DNA of 64,000 bases from Gigaspora rosea (taxonomy: Eukaryota; Glomeromycota; Glomeromycetes; Diversisporales; Gigasporaceae), in contig QKWP01000229.1 in assembly GCA_003550325.1 (NCBI GenBank), positions 297,967 through 361,966 on the forward strand. The letters are read 5' to 3'. The position numbers and the translations under genes are program-made. The notes under the pieces were generated by a model, which had not been told where the DNA came from, did no database searches, and worked only from the letters and a program-made list of their open reading frames with translations. Positions 13,269-23,934 of this stretch are shown here, in pieces. Every line of letters begins with the position of its first letter. Within the stretch, counting starts at the first letter, position 1.

Positions 13269-13678
13269 TGAAGTAAAAAAAAAAATAATCAATTTTGTAA
13301 GGTCTTACTGAATGAATAAATTTATACCACAATAACGAAACTATTCTTGTATTCTGAATAACTTGTTTAAAGATCTTTGCCACATACTGTACATAGCTCT
13401 TATGTTTTTACATTGTTTATGTTCTTTTTTTTTATTCATGCTTAAATTTCTATCAAATACAACCAACTTAGTATAATGTTTATGACAAAGTTGATCACTA
13501 ATAAGTTTTTATGCTTGCAGAATTTTAAAAACAGTTGCGGAATCTAGTTTTGCTGAATGTTATAACACAGCTGGTCATCTAATTTGAGTTCTATCTTTAA
13601 ACTTAAAGCAGACTTGACTCTTTATAGTTTTAGATAAAAGAATTGGCATCAGTTTATAGAAATTTTGCCACATATCAC

Positions 13679-14000
13679 ACCTGGCCCAGTGTATAAAATC
13701 TATGTGCACAATGTGCTCATGTGCACATGTTTTTAAAAAGTTTTACATGTTTTTGGCTAGAAATGCACACAGAATTCACATACTTTTGGGCTAAATAGTG
13801 CATAGTAAAATTAGAAGATGTGCACATTAAGCACACTGTGCACATAATTTATTGTATATATATTCAGATTTATCTATATAAATTTAATTATAACAAAGCT
13901 ATATAGTGCACAAGTTTTTAAAATTGTTTACATAAATTATGTATAAATGTGCACAAAATTCACATACTTTTGGGATCAGATTTTATACACTGACCTGGCC
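13679..14000. mobile_element. Non-autonomous hAT-type MITE with perfect 8-bp target duplication
   Basis: The element body is 13687-13992 (306 bp). Its termini are inverted: CAGTGTATAAAATCT on the left and AGATTTTATACACTG on the right. It is flanked by ACCTGGCC at 13679-13686 and again at 13993-14000. An 8-bp duplication with CAGTG...CACTG ends is the hAT hallmark. Inside are two direct copies of a ttcacatacttttggg motif and many gtgcac words. It is non-coding and the same terminal type as the 51147 element. Confidence 0.85.
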
Positions 14001-14350
14001 CTGTATTCTTGCACAATAAGCCCTTTGCCATCATTAATAGCAAAATTTACACCTAAAAAAAAAATATTTTAGGATCAGTGCAGGATTATTGAAGCTGAAG
14101 TCTTGTTGAATATAAGCACAAAACTTCATGCCACTATATTAAAAAAAATATGGGGCTTCAAAAAAGTATTACTTTTTATTATTACATTAAACAAATTAAC
14201 CAATCAGGGGACAGATTCTCAATAATCACGTAGAAATAAATCTGCCCATATGTTCTCCAGTAATTCTCAAAATTCTATATTTTGATTGGCAGTTTATTAC
14301 ATGATTTGCTTCTACTTTAGACGTCACCCAAATAAACAAATAGGTAATAA

Positions 14351-14434
14351 GTCTGGCAAATTTGCAGATCATTTGACCAGATCTAGAACAAATCTACTTT
14401 AAATATGGTCAAATGATCTGCAAATTTGACCAGA
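14351..14434. repeat. Near-perfect hairpin, ~28-bp stem
   Basis: gtctggcaaatttgcagatc with its continuation to 14379 pairs with 14406-14434; the loop is 26 nt. The function is unknown; it may be the core of a small MITE. Confidence 0.8.
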
Positions 14435-14439
14435 AATAT

Positions 14440-15060
14440 GAATGACAGTTTTTATTAATCATGTGATGCAAATTATTATCTGTACAAGTGTACTATTCCT
14501 ACTTGTTACTTATTTAGATATTTGATTAGATAATTAAATAATTTATTGGCTGTAACCAGTTATTAAGAATGACCTTAACTGGTCATAAGTAGTTAACTGA
14601 TTATGACCAACCGATGACTGTGACCAACTGAGCCATCCCTATATACCATTAGAGGAATCATTGATATTAGATTCAATTTAGTGCTCAACATGCAATGTAT
14701 TTATTACAATATATAATCTTTATAATATAATTCTGATTGTGTATTTTAATGTTTGGTCATATCTAAAAAATGTGATCTGAATATAGAAAAAACTTGCATA
14801 ATTTATATAAGGTAAGTAATTGTTACAACATGATCATCTGCAATTATTGCGATATTTTAATTATTTGTATTAATGTCATCATTAATACATAAAATCGAAA
14901 ATAATAAGTTTTGTAATGTGATTTTTATAATAACTGGTAACAGAAATTTCATGGTCACTAACTATTATTTCAAAAAGGTATGGAAAGATGCAGATTACTA
15001 TACCATGAAAAATTAAGAATAGTTTTCAGATTTTTAATTTTTACTAAGGCCACTCTAATT
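14440..15060. other. AT-rich intergenic stretch, nothing recognised
   Basis: It contains short taactggtcataag-like inverted words around 14550-14635 but no supported gene or element. Confidence 0.35.
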
Positions 15061-15249
15061 TAATTCTTTGTTTAATATAACAAGTTCAAAATTTTTTAGA
15101 GGGGGGGGACTTAAACAACAAATAATTAGGTCCAGTTCGGGTCCGGCCAGGATCAGAATAGGTTCAGTTCAGGTTTGGTTCAGGATCAGACCAGACTCAG
15201 ACTCTAAATTTTATACTGACTGGTCTGAGTCTGAATATACTTATATTTA

Positions 15250-17030
15250 TTTTTTGGTACTGACAAGTTTACTTAGTGCATGAAGTTAGAATTAATTAGT
15301 AAAATTTTATGAATCATAAGATTTTATAGAATTTTATTAATAAAATTTTATAAAATCTTATAATACACAAATTTTTATTAATTAATTCTAACTTTATGCA
15401 CTAAATAAACATATTCAGCACCTAAAAATGCATAAAATCAGCAGAGTTATTTTTATTTTACTTATAATTTGGAGAATAGATGCATAATTTTGGATTTTTG
15501 ATCAAAAAAGTCAAATTTAAGCATCTTTTCTCTAAATTTCAAGTAAAATAAGAAAATTCTGCTATTTAATGTATTTTTAGGCTCTGAACAAGTTTACCTA
15601 GTGAAATAAGTTAGAATTAATTAGTAAGATTTTATGAATCATAAGATTTTATAGAATTTTATTAATAAAATTTTATAAAATCTTAGAATTTAATAATTTT
15701 GCGCATGTGCACTGTAGCGCACCTCATATGATTTGGTGTAACACGAAATCAAACCAACCAAAATAACCTGTTTTTTTGTTAGTTAGGATTAGGGTGAGGT
15801 TAGAATAGTGTATAGGCGAGAAAGGAAATTTTATAGTAAAATTTAGCAAGGAATTTTTTTTGTTAGAGCGGTTTCATAAGCAAAATTATGAGCCACAAGC
15901 GATTTTTTAAAAGGTCGCTATTTTTTCTCAATTTCATGTTACACCTGATCCTATGATCTGATTGGTTTATCAGATGGGTGCGTTACAACGCATATGCGCT
16001 AAATTACATAAACCAAAATCTTATTATATACAAATTTTTATTAATTAATTCTAACTTTATGCACTAAATAAACATGTATAGCACCTAAACATACATTAAA
16101 TCAGCAGAGTTATTTTTATTTTACTTAAAATTTGGAGAATAGATGCATAATTTTGAATTTTTGATCAAAAAAGTCAAATTTAAGCATATTTTCTACAAAT
16201 TTCAAGTAAAATAAAAGCAAGACTGCTGATTTACTGTATTTTTAGGCTCTGAACAAGTTTACCTAGTGCTATAAGTTAGAATTAATTATTAAAATATTGT
16301 GGATCATAAGATTTTATAGAATTTTATTAATAAAATTCTATATAATCTTATTATTCATAAAATTCTACTGATTAATTCTAACTTATTTCACTAGCTAAAC
16401 GTGTTCAGAGCCTAAAAATATATTAAATCAGCAGTTTTACTTTTATTTTACTTGAAATTTGGAGAAAAGATGCTTAAATTTGACTTTTTTGATCAAAAAT
16501 CCAAAATTATGCATCTATTCTTCAATCTTAAGTAAATAAAAATAACCCTGCTGATTTGATGCATTTTTTAGGTGCTAAATCTGTTTACTTAGTGCATAAA
16601 GTTAGAATTAATTAATAAAAATTTGTGTATTATAAGATTTTATAAAATTTTATTAATAAAATTCTATATAATTTTATAATTCATAAAATTTTATGAATTA
16701 ATTTTAACTACATGCACTAAATAAACTTAATTAGAATGTAAAAATAAATTAAATTAAATTAAATCAGTAGAATTGTTTAAATTTGACTTTTTTTATCAAA
16801 AATCCAAAATTCCGCATCTATTCTCCAAATTTCAATTAAAATAAAAAATAACTCTGCTAATTTGATGCATTTTTAGGTGCTGAATATGTTTACTTAGTGC
16901 ATAAAGTCAGAATTAATTAATAAAAATTTGTGTATTATAAGATTTTATAAAATTTTATTAATAAAATTCTATAAATCTTATGATTCATAAAATTTTACTA
17001 ATTAATTCTAACTAACTTATATAATGTTCC
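15250..17030. repeat. Satellite of ~340-bp units with two internal dyads
   Basis: About 4.5 head-to-tail units, starting near 15250, 15590, 16250, 16570 and 16870. Each unit is itself nearly self-complementary about two centres: ttattaataa (flanked by attttatagaattt / aaattttataaaat) and ttttgatcaaaa (flanked by aatttggag... / ctccaaatt). Each carries gttagaattaatta and its complement, and a cagcag-ending module. The array is interrupted by a MITE (15686-16014). The fourth unit has lost one inner segment. Confidence 0.85.
15677..16023 (+). mobile_element. MULE-type MITE (TTAGGG-like family) inserted in the satellite
   Basis: The body 15686-16014 has inverted ends around aattttgcgcatgtgcactg (left) and catatgcgctaaatt (right). 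It is flanked by the 9-bp direct repeat AAAATCTTA at 15677-15685 and 16015-16023, which belongs to the satellite. Inside are aggattagggtgaggtt, atagtaaaatttagc and ttttttttgttagagc, shared by other copies in the window. Confidence 0.7.
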
Positions 17031-17039
17031 TAGGTTTAG

Positions 17040-17700
17040 CATGTGCAGCTATTCTAATTTTGGTGATCTTTCTGTATGGGTTCATTTTAGTAATATAAAA
17101 AGTGAAATTTGAATCTAAAAGTTATATATATATATGTTGTTTAACTCACCCATACCTTAATTTGCTCAATCTTGAGGGGTGTTATGTTAAACATAGATTC
17201 AAATTGGAGCAGCCTAAGCTGAATTTCCATATTAAAGATATTTACTTTAAAATATTGCCAATTCTAAAATTTTATTATAAAATTTTCAAAATATTTTTTA
17301 TTAATTTTTAAATTTTTATATGTTTCCATCTATAAAAAAATTTTTTGCTATTATAAAAAGTTAAAATTTTATTTATAAAATTATAAAAATTTCAATAATT
17401 ATTAAAGTTATTTTTTAAACCAAATTCTACAATTTGTATCAAAATTATATGGAACTTATGCTTAGAATTTTAAAAAGTTAGCCAATGAATAAAGATAAAA
17501 TTTTGTATTTTTTTAAAAAAAATTGATTTTTAAAAGTTTTACTATGTAGACAACTTTATTTTTTTTTCTTATAAATTAAAAATAAATATTACTATTTTAT
17601 AATCCTTATTTTTAAATATTAATATATAAAATTTTTTTAAAATGTTTTAAATTTTAATAAAAATAGATCAGAAACAACTACAGTATTTTAACATTTTAAC
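17040..17700. other. Very AT-rich intergenic stretch
   Basis: Long A/T runs with no gene or repeat structure that I can support. Confidence 0.4.
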
Positions 17701-18185
17701 TGCCAAATTTGCCCATTAACTGCTGACAGTTTAAGGGATAACAGTCCTAATACAACTCTAACTATACACTAAATGCACTACTAGAATTTTTTGTGATAGA
17801 AATTACAGTGTTTTCCGTTAGTAAGCAAGTTTTAGAACAGAATTTTGTGTTTCACTAAATAGCAAACTTGCAATAGAATTTTTATAGTAATTCATGATTA
17901 TTCTAATGCAAACTAACTTGACCTTATCACATGCTGTGATTACTGAAATAACTCAATCTTGATTGCATACTGTGTGTACTGGAATAATGAGTAGGTTTTG
18001 TAATAAAATTTTTTACAGTAATACCAATACAAGCTAATTCAACTTAATTACATATTATAATCTCTGAAACAGTGAGCAAGATTCATACCAATTTTTTATA
18101 TTAGTTTATAATAGAAATTATAATAATTCCCATGTGTTCTATCACCACCAAAATAATAAATAGGTTCTGTATAGCAGAGTATTTT

Positions 18186-18437
18186 TTTTGATTTTTAACG
18201 TCCATTCTACCTTATTTTAGTGTGTTGAGATGTGTGAGTATAGCCTGGATTTGCATAAAGAGTGTATTTTCCTGCTTTGCGAATACAAAATAAAATTTCT
18301 AATTATGTTCTATAATTGGAAATTTTATTTTGCATTCAAAACATAGGAAAATGCTTTTCTTATGCAAATCTGATCTATAATTGATACATCTGAAGCACTA
18401 AACAAGGTATAGTAGCTGTTAAAAATTGAAAAACCCT
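18186..18437. mobile_element. Hairpin MITE, copy 1
   Basis: Long imperfect inverted repeat: tttttaacgtccattctacc...tagcctggatttgcata pairs with tatgcaaatctgatct...ggtatagtagctgttaaaaa. The central part (~18290-18345) also folds (aaaataaaatttctaatt / aattggaaattttatttt). Confidence 0.75.
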
Positions 18438-19061
18438 TTGTTGTTTTATAACACATAATAGAAATCTAATACAAGCTTAACTTTTACTACAGCTTGTAAC
18501 AGAATTTTTTACAGTAACTCGCAATAGAAATTACAATTACAATACAAACTAACTCAATCTTAACCACACGCTATGTATCACTGATATAGCAGGTTTTGTT
18601 ACAGTAACTTTTGCAATTTCAACCCAACCTTAATCAAATACTGTGTATTACTAATTGAATAATTTTTTTTGCCAGAATTTTTACAATAGTTTACAGAGAT
18701 CATGATAATTTTAATACAAACCAACTTCCTTATAACATTTCTGGTGCAAACTAACTCAAACTTAATTATACACTGTGTCCACCAGAATAGAAGGTATGTT
18801 CTATACAGTAATACATGATAGACATTACAATAATTCTGATATAAAACTACTAATTATATTCTATGTAACAGATTTTTTACAATAGCACAATAAAATCTTT
18901 ATAACTCATTTTTGGATTTGTGAGTTTAATAGTTTTTAATTAGTGAAGTATTTAAGAAAAGCTTCTAATAATCCTTTATTAACTTAAGTTAATAAAATAC
19001 ATTACCTGTAAACATATCACCGAAATAATAAGGTTTGTAATGTAATTTTTACAATAATCTG

Positions 19062-19175
19062 TAGGGTTGTTAATAGAGTACTCCAGGCAATAATAAAACA
19101 TATACCCACTTCGGAGCACTCCAGAAGTATGTTATATGTTTTATTATAGTCTGGAGTACTCCATTAGCAACCCTA
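19062..19175. mobile_element. Short palindromic MITE with TAGGGTTG...CAACCCTA ends
   Basis: tagggttgttaatagagtac...aataataaaacata pairs with tatgttttattatagtctgg...caaccctaa. The unpaired centre is ~20 bp. A TA duplication is possible (TAGGGTTG...CAACCCTA). Confidence 0.8.
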
Positions 19176-19743
19176 ATAATCAGTAACCAAATTTTCACAG
19201 TAACTTAGAAATCTTGATAGTCCCAATACAAACTAATTCAGCTCAACTCTAACTATATACTACAATGTGTTATAACAAGTTTTGTACAGAACGTTTTGTG
19301 AAATTATGAAAATTCCAATGCAAGCCAGGTCAACCATAACAATTGTATTTTACATACAATTGTGTTTTACATTAGTAAGCATGTTCTGTAACAGGATTTT
19401 TAACAATAACTCACAAAAAATTTTAACTGCATATTATGTTTCAATGGAATAATAAATAAATTTTGCAATAAAATTTTTTATGGCAATTTATAATAATTCC
19501 AATGCAAATTAACTTAATCTAACCACATATTGTAATCGCTAGAATAGCAAATGCTCTTTAATAGGATGCTTTACAATAATAATTCAACTGAATAGCAAGT
19601 AGGTTTGTATTAGAATTTTTTATAAGTAATACCAATGCAGACTAACTCAACTATATATGATCTCTGGAATAGATGAGTAACAATTTTATACATTATCCCA
19701 ATGAATGTAGTTGTCATCAAAATAGTAAGTTCTATAAAGCAGG

Positions 19744-20013
19744 GGTCTTTTTCAATTTTTAACAGTCATCCTAACTAATTTTAGTGTATTGAGGATGCAT
19801 CAAGTGTAGCCCGGATTTGCATGAGGAGAGCATCTTCTTGCTTTGCAAACACAAAGCAAAATTTTTAATTATGTTCTATAATTGTAATTTTAGTTTGAAT
19901 TCGAAATGTTGAAAGATGCTCTCCTCATGCAAATCAGGTCTACAATCAATACCCCCGAAGCACTAAACAAGGTAGGACAGTTGTTAAAAATTGAAAAAGA
20001 CTATGCTGTTCTG
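19744..20013. mobile_element. Hairpin MITE, copy 2
   Basis: Same structure and sequence family as 18186-18437: gtgtagcccggatttgcatg pairs with catgcaaatcaggtctacaa, and both ends carry ttttcaatttttaac / gttaaaaattgaaaaa. It lies at the equivalent place in the higher-order repeat. Confidence 0.75.
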
Positions 20014-20559
20014 TAACGCTTAATAAAAAACTTAACTAAGTTTTGTAAGAGAATTTTTTTAGTAACAATAGAAATTACGATCCCAATACAAGCTTGACTC
20101 AACCTTAACCACACATTATATATCACTAAAATTGCAGGTTTTGCTACAGTAACTCACAGCGAAATCATACAACTTCAATTCACTAATCCAACTTTAACCA
20201 CGCACTGTATATCGCTGGAATGAGTATATTTTTTACCAGAATTTTTACAATAATTCACATTAGAGTTCATGATAATTTTCCACCAGAGTAGAAGGCATGT
20301 TCCATAAAGTAACTCACGATAGAAATTACGATAATTACAATACAAAACTAACACAATTACATACTATATAACAGATTTTTTACAATAGCTCACAATTGAA
20401 ATCTTTTTTAATTGGGCGAAATATTTAAGGTAAGAAATTAACTTAATTTTTATCCATACTGACTTAGTACGTGTATGAACCTAATGATCATTCATTAACC
20501 GAAGTTAATAATTTCAATTTTTTTATTATCAAAAATTCAAAAAATAAATTATTGATATT

Positions 20560-20752
20560 AGAGTATCAACTAATGTACCTGTTAGCAGCAGTACTACAGT
20601 ACTTTCCAGATAGCCATCTTTTTGAAAATTAAGGGTAGCCCGATTTAGAGTAATTTAACTATTCTATTAATATTATTTAACTCATGTTTAATGAAAATTA
20701 CGGATTCCAGATCAGCTCGAAATTTTTACGATTCCCGTGGCGGAGCCACGGG
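20560..20752 (+). mobile_element. Helitron-like 3' terminus
   Basis: An 8-bp perfect hairpin (CCCGTGGC-gga-GCCACGGG, about 20726-20744) is followed seven bases later by CTAG and then T. This is the expected Helitron 3' architecture (GC-rich hairpin, short spacer, CTRR end, insertion before T). The GC-rich hairpin stands out from its AT-rich surroundings. The 5' end and any Rep/helicase frame were not found, so the start given is nominal. Confidence 0.5.
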
Positions 20753-20779
20753 TCGGACGCTAGTATTTAATAAAATTGT

Positions 20780-21640
20780 AAGAGAAATTTAAAAAGATTA
20801 ATTATTGCGAACATAAAGGAAAATGTCTTGCACTTTAATCTTCCATTGTGATGAATTAGGAGTCGTAAAAATTATATTCATATCATAATTTATATTTTTC
20901 AGGAAAGGATTTTAAGATGAAATCGTGTACAATCTTGAGAGAACCGTAAGTATGAACTAATTAAATTTTATGCCAATCAAGAACAGAGTCTTCAATATAA
21001 TTCGAACCATAAATGTAATTCAATGCTTAAAGACTACAAAAGTGCTTTTCGAAAAATTCAATTTTTTAAATAAAAACATTATCTAAATATACTGTATTTA
21101 CCTTTTATTTAATTATAAATTCTTTTACACATACGGCATATTGTCTTTAACTTATTTTTATAAAATTTTTACATTAGCTCTATCAAAAATTTAAAAGCAT
21201 AAAAGTGACCTCGTCAATATAAAATTTTAAAATTTTAAATTTGAAAAACAAAAAAAATTATTATCTGCATTTTTAAATTAATTCAATGCCAAGTTTCATA
21301 GCATGACATTAAAAGTGGTGATTAAAAATGTTTATTCGATATATAAATACAGTATAAAATATAAATTTAATAACCTTCAATCAAGGTTAAAGTTTCTTGT
21401 GCTTGAATAGCTTTGCTAGTATAAACTAGGTAAACAGAACCTGTTAATGTCCGGAGCACAAATCTATAGACATGTTACACAAATATGCAAGAATATGCAG
21501 GCATCATATCAGATGACTGGAGTCCATGACATTTTTTAGTATTTGCTTATCTATAGAAAGTCCTTCGCTACGCTCCGGGCAATAAAGATTTGAATGTTTT
21601 GGAAGGATGAATAGTTTAAATATTTTATCAGCTTCTGAGA
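20780..21640. other. Intergenic stretch with isolated splice-like motifs
   Basis: ttttcaggaaagg (20900) and accgtaagtatg (20945) look like splice sites but no coherent coding sequence could be assembled around them. The rest is AT-rich. Confidence 0.3.
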
Positions 21641-21930
21641 GTTACTTTTTAATTTCATTTTCATAATCAGAATTTAATACTTCTTCTATCCAAATTTTAA
21701 CGTATAAATAAATGTATCTCGCGGTAGGACACCCTCTTGATCAGCATGCATGACATTGCGCCAAATCAACGTAACATTTAGCAGTAAATTCTGGACGCAA
21801 CCCATGACAAAGCTTTATAATTATATCAATATTAAATTCTTGTCCATCAAATGTCGATATTTCCCACATAATAATTCCTAAAAATAAATAGCTTCAGCTT
21901 GAAACATGCGGTAAGAATGCAAAATCTTGT
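21640..21930 (-). pseudogene. Protein-kinase C-terminal fragment
   Basis: Reading the minus strand from an acceptor (tttatttttag) near 21885, the frame gives GIIMWEISTFDGQEFNIDII and then LCHGLRPEFTAKCYVDLAQC. This corresponds to kinase subdomains IX-XI (G-WEI, conserved GLRPE and the CW motif). The expected tryptophan after the final HAC is a TGA stop, and downstream frames shift. Upstream of the intron, only ILPHVSS-like residues of the APE-region exon remain. The catalytic core is absent. This kinase family is greatly expanded in arbuscular mycorrhizal fungi, from general knowledge. The piece is a non-functional relic. Confidence 0.7.
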
Positions 21931-22192
21931 TATTTTGTTTCGTCTTAGGTAATAATGCGTGTCTAATCAGCAATATACGCATTATGAAAAGTTTCAACAA
22001 AATATATTTCTGAAATGTAAGAAGTCTTGATGAATAAATTATTGGAAATGAATCATTTCAAGATTAAGGTATACAACGTTGTTTATTGCACAGATCTTAC
22101 GTGGCAACCCGTGTTATTTTCATTTATTTATTAGCACGGCGGGATTGTTACTTCAGACACCGTGCAATAAGATAGTTTTTTGTATGAATATA

Positions 22193-22281
22193 TTGAATAG
22201 CCAGTTACACACACGGGTTCATATTTAAATTCCGTGCCTTCGGCACAGAATATCTACCCGTGTGTAACTAGGTTATTCATT
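22193..22281. repeat. Hairpin: gaatagccagttacacacac...
   Basis: gaatagccagttacacacac with gggt pairs with acccgtgtgtaactaggtta with ttc. The centre holds a second small hairpin (ccgtgccttcggcac). It is probably the core or end of a transposon, but its borders are unknown. Confidence 0.65.
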
Positions 22282-22469
22282 ACATACCCATATAATAACT
22301 ATAAAACATTTAACTTATCCTTTCATTTCATTTACAAAATAACATTAAGGTTTTCGAGCAATAAACCAACTTCAGCATATTTTAGATAATATCATAATAA
22401 TTCTTTTCATTTCTTGACACCCTATGATATTTAAAACTTCTGGATTTTTAATTTCGATATCAGAATATC

Positions 22470-22979
22470 TAGTGATACGGGTCGATGAAAAAATCGCGGG
22501 CCGAGGCCGATCCAAAAACAACTCGGGCCGGTCGACCGGGCCGACCTTTTGCTAGTGTAATTTTTTCTGATCAGAATCAGTCAACATTTATCTATATTAA
22601 ACGTGTAAAAAGCCATCAGCTAGTTTTTTTATCGAATTCTAGTGATATTAAATGATTTAATTTTTTATTCTTTTTGTCCTTGAGAAAAATTCCAGCATGT
22701 TAGTATTTCATGTTGATTGATTGTCTATGTCTCCGAACATTCTTATACTTAGACTATATTCGCTATTTGCAGTTCATCACCTAAATAAGCCAATTCTCTT
22801 ACATTATTATAAATGACTAGCCAATTTTTATTTACAGTAATTCCTGGTCTGAAATATGCTTTAGAAGATAATCGATTTTAACACTTCTCATACCAACCGG
22901 CCCGGCCCACAAAGGTGCGGGCTGAGGGTCGACCCGCCCATCGACCCGGCCGTTGGGCCGGGGTCGACCCGTATCACTA
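22470..22979. mobile_element. GC-ended TIR element, intact copy
   Basis: Perfect 16-bp inverted termini TAGTGATACGGGTCGA...TCGACCCGTATCACTA enclose 510 bp. The subterminal ~60 bp on both sides are strikingly GC-rich (gggccggtcgaccgggccga; cgacccggccgttgggccgg), while the middle is AT-rich. A second copy in reverse orientation is at 51088-52657. It is non-coding. No clear target duplication; the ends resemble hAT-like MITEs. Confidence 0.75.
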
Positions 22980-23199
22980 CCGCGGATGCTTTATTCTCAA
23001 ACTTTCAAGTTCGGACCTTCATGATGACAAAGACCATGATTATTCATATTTGTACCATTTTCCTTTTCCTCTATATTTAAGAATTTTTATGTTTTTGTAT
23101 GAACTGATGAATCTTTATTATGATGAAATAGCAGTAACTTTGAAAGAAATTTAAGATTCATAATACCCAGAGGTCGTCATGATGAAGCTTGTCAAAGGG

Positions 23200-23640
23200 G
23201 TCAATTGCATTTTATATTTCATTAGTCGAATTAATTTCTCCAAGAATTCGTCAATCATTAGTAGTTTCGTCAATTGTTGGCAATTTCTCGCCAAAATATC
23301 ATCAATACGAAACCATCGACAAAATGGTTAAATATAATTATGGAATTAATGAAGTTATTGATAGTTTAAATAGTATGAATAATGTAAAAAAAAGATATTA
23401 GTGAAGATTTAAATAATGTAGAGGGTGAAACAATGATTCAGAAAATTTACCTATAGCACTTCGAAAAACATTCCAAAATTTTAAAAAGTAAATAAATAAA
23501 GCTTTTATGAATCGATCTTTTTGTTTTATAATTATCATAATTTCGTCAATAGTTTCGTCAATAGTTTCGTCAATCATCAGTAGTTTCGTCAAAGTATCGT
23601 CAGACAAAACCATTGACTAAACCATTTTGTAATCGTGAAA
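23200..23640. repeat. Repeated tttcgtcaat words
   Basis: gtttcgtcaatagtttcgtc repeats with ~12-bp period at 23549-23603, and the same words (agtagtttcgtcaat) occur once more at 23257-23280. The short frames in both orientations follow from the repeat. Confidence 0.5.
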
Positions 23641-23934
23641 TAGTTTCGTCACCCATCTTTACCCACATTGATGGAATCCTGCCATTTTGAAGTATCTTTA
23701 AAACTTTATGTCTAGTGTCGTGGTGGTTTACATTATGCGAGGTCTTTGTTGACTTTCCCTTTCGAATATACTTGCTTGGCTAATACTGTATTTTCTAATG
23801 GAGTATTGTTCAGGTACTCTACCAACTCGTCACCTTACCACTGCAACGACCACTTAGTATATTAATAAGATCGTGTTTACTAAAGCCATACTTCTGTTCT
23901 TTTTATTAATAAATCGCTTTGCAAAGATTATCAT

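Larger units (their letters stand above)
17700..20450. repeat. Degenerate ~105-bp satellite organised as a 1.56-kb higher-order duplication
   Basis: A recurring consensus runs roughly ...taacagaattttttacagtaa..., ctcacaatagaaattacaat, aattccaatacaaactaact, caaccttaaccacatattgt, gatcactggaatagcaagtt. Beyond the monomer, about 17760-18900 aligns colinearly with about 19320-20400 (offset ~1,558 bp), including a hairpin MITE in each half (18186-18437, 19744-20013). A 114-bp palindromic MITE (19062-19175) lies between the halves. Confidence 0.75.

Noticed and set aside
20823..20946. Two mini-exons (MSCTLIFHCDELG... then GKDFKMKSCTILREP)
   Set aside because: The implied intron would be under 45 bp and no family or continuation was found.
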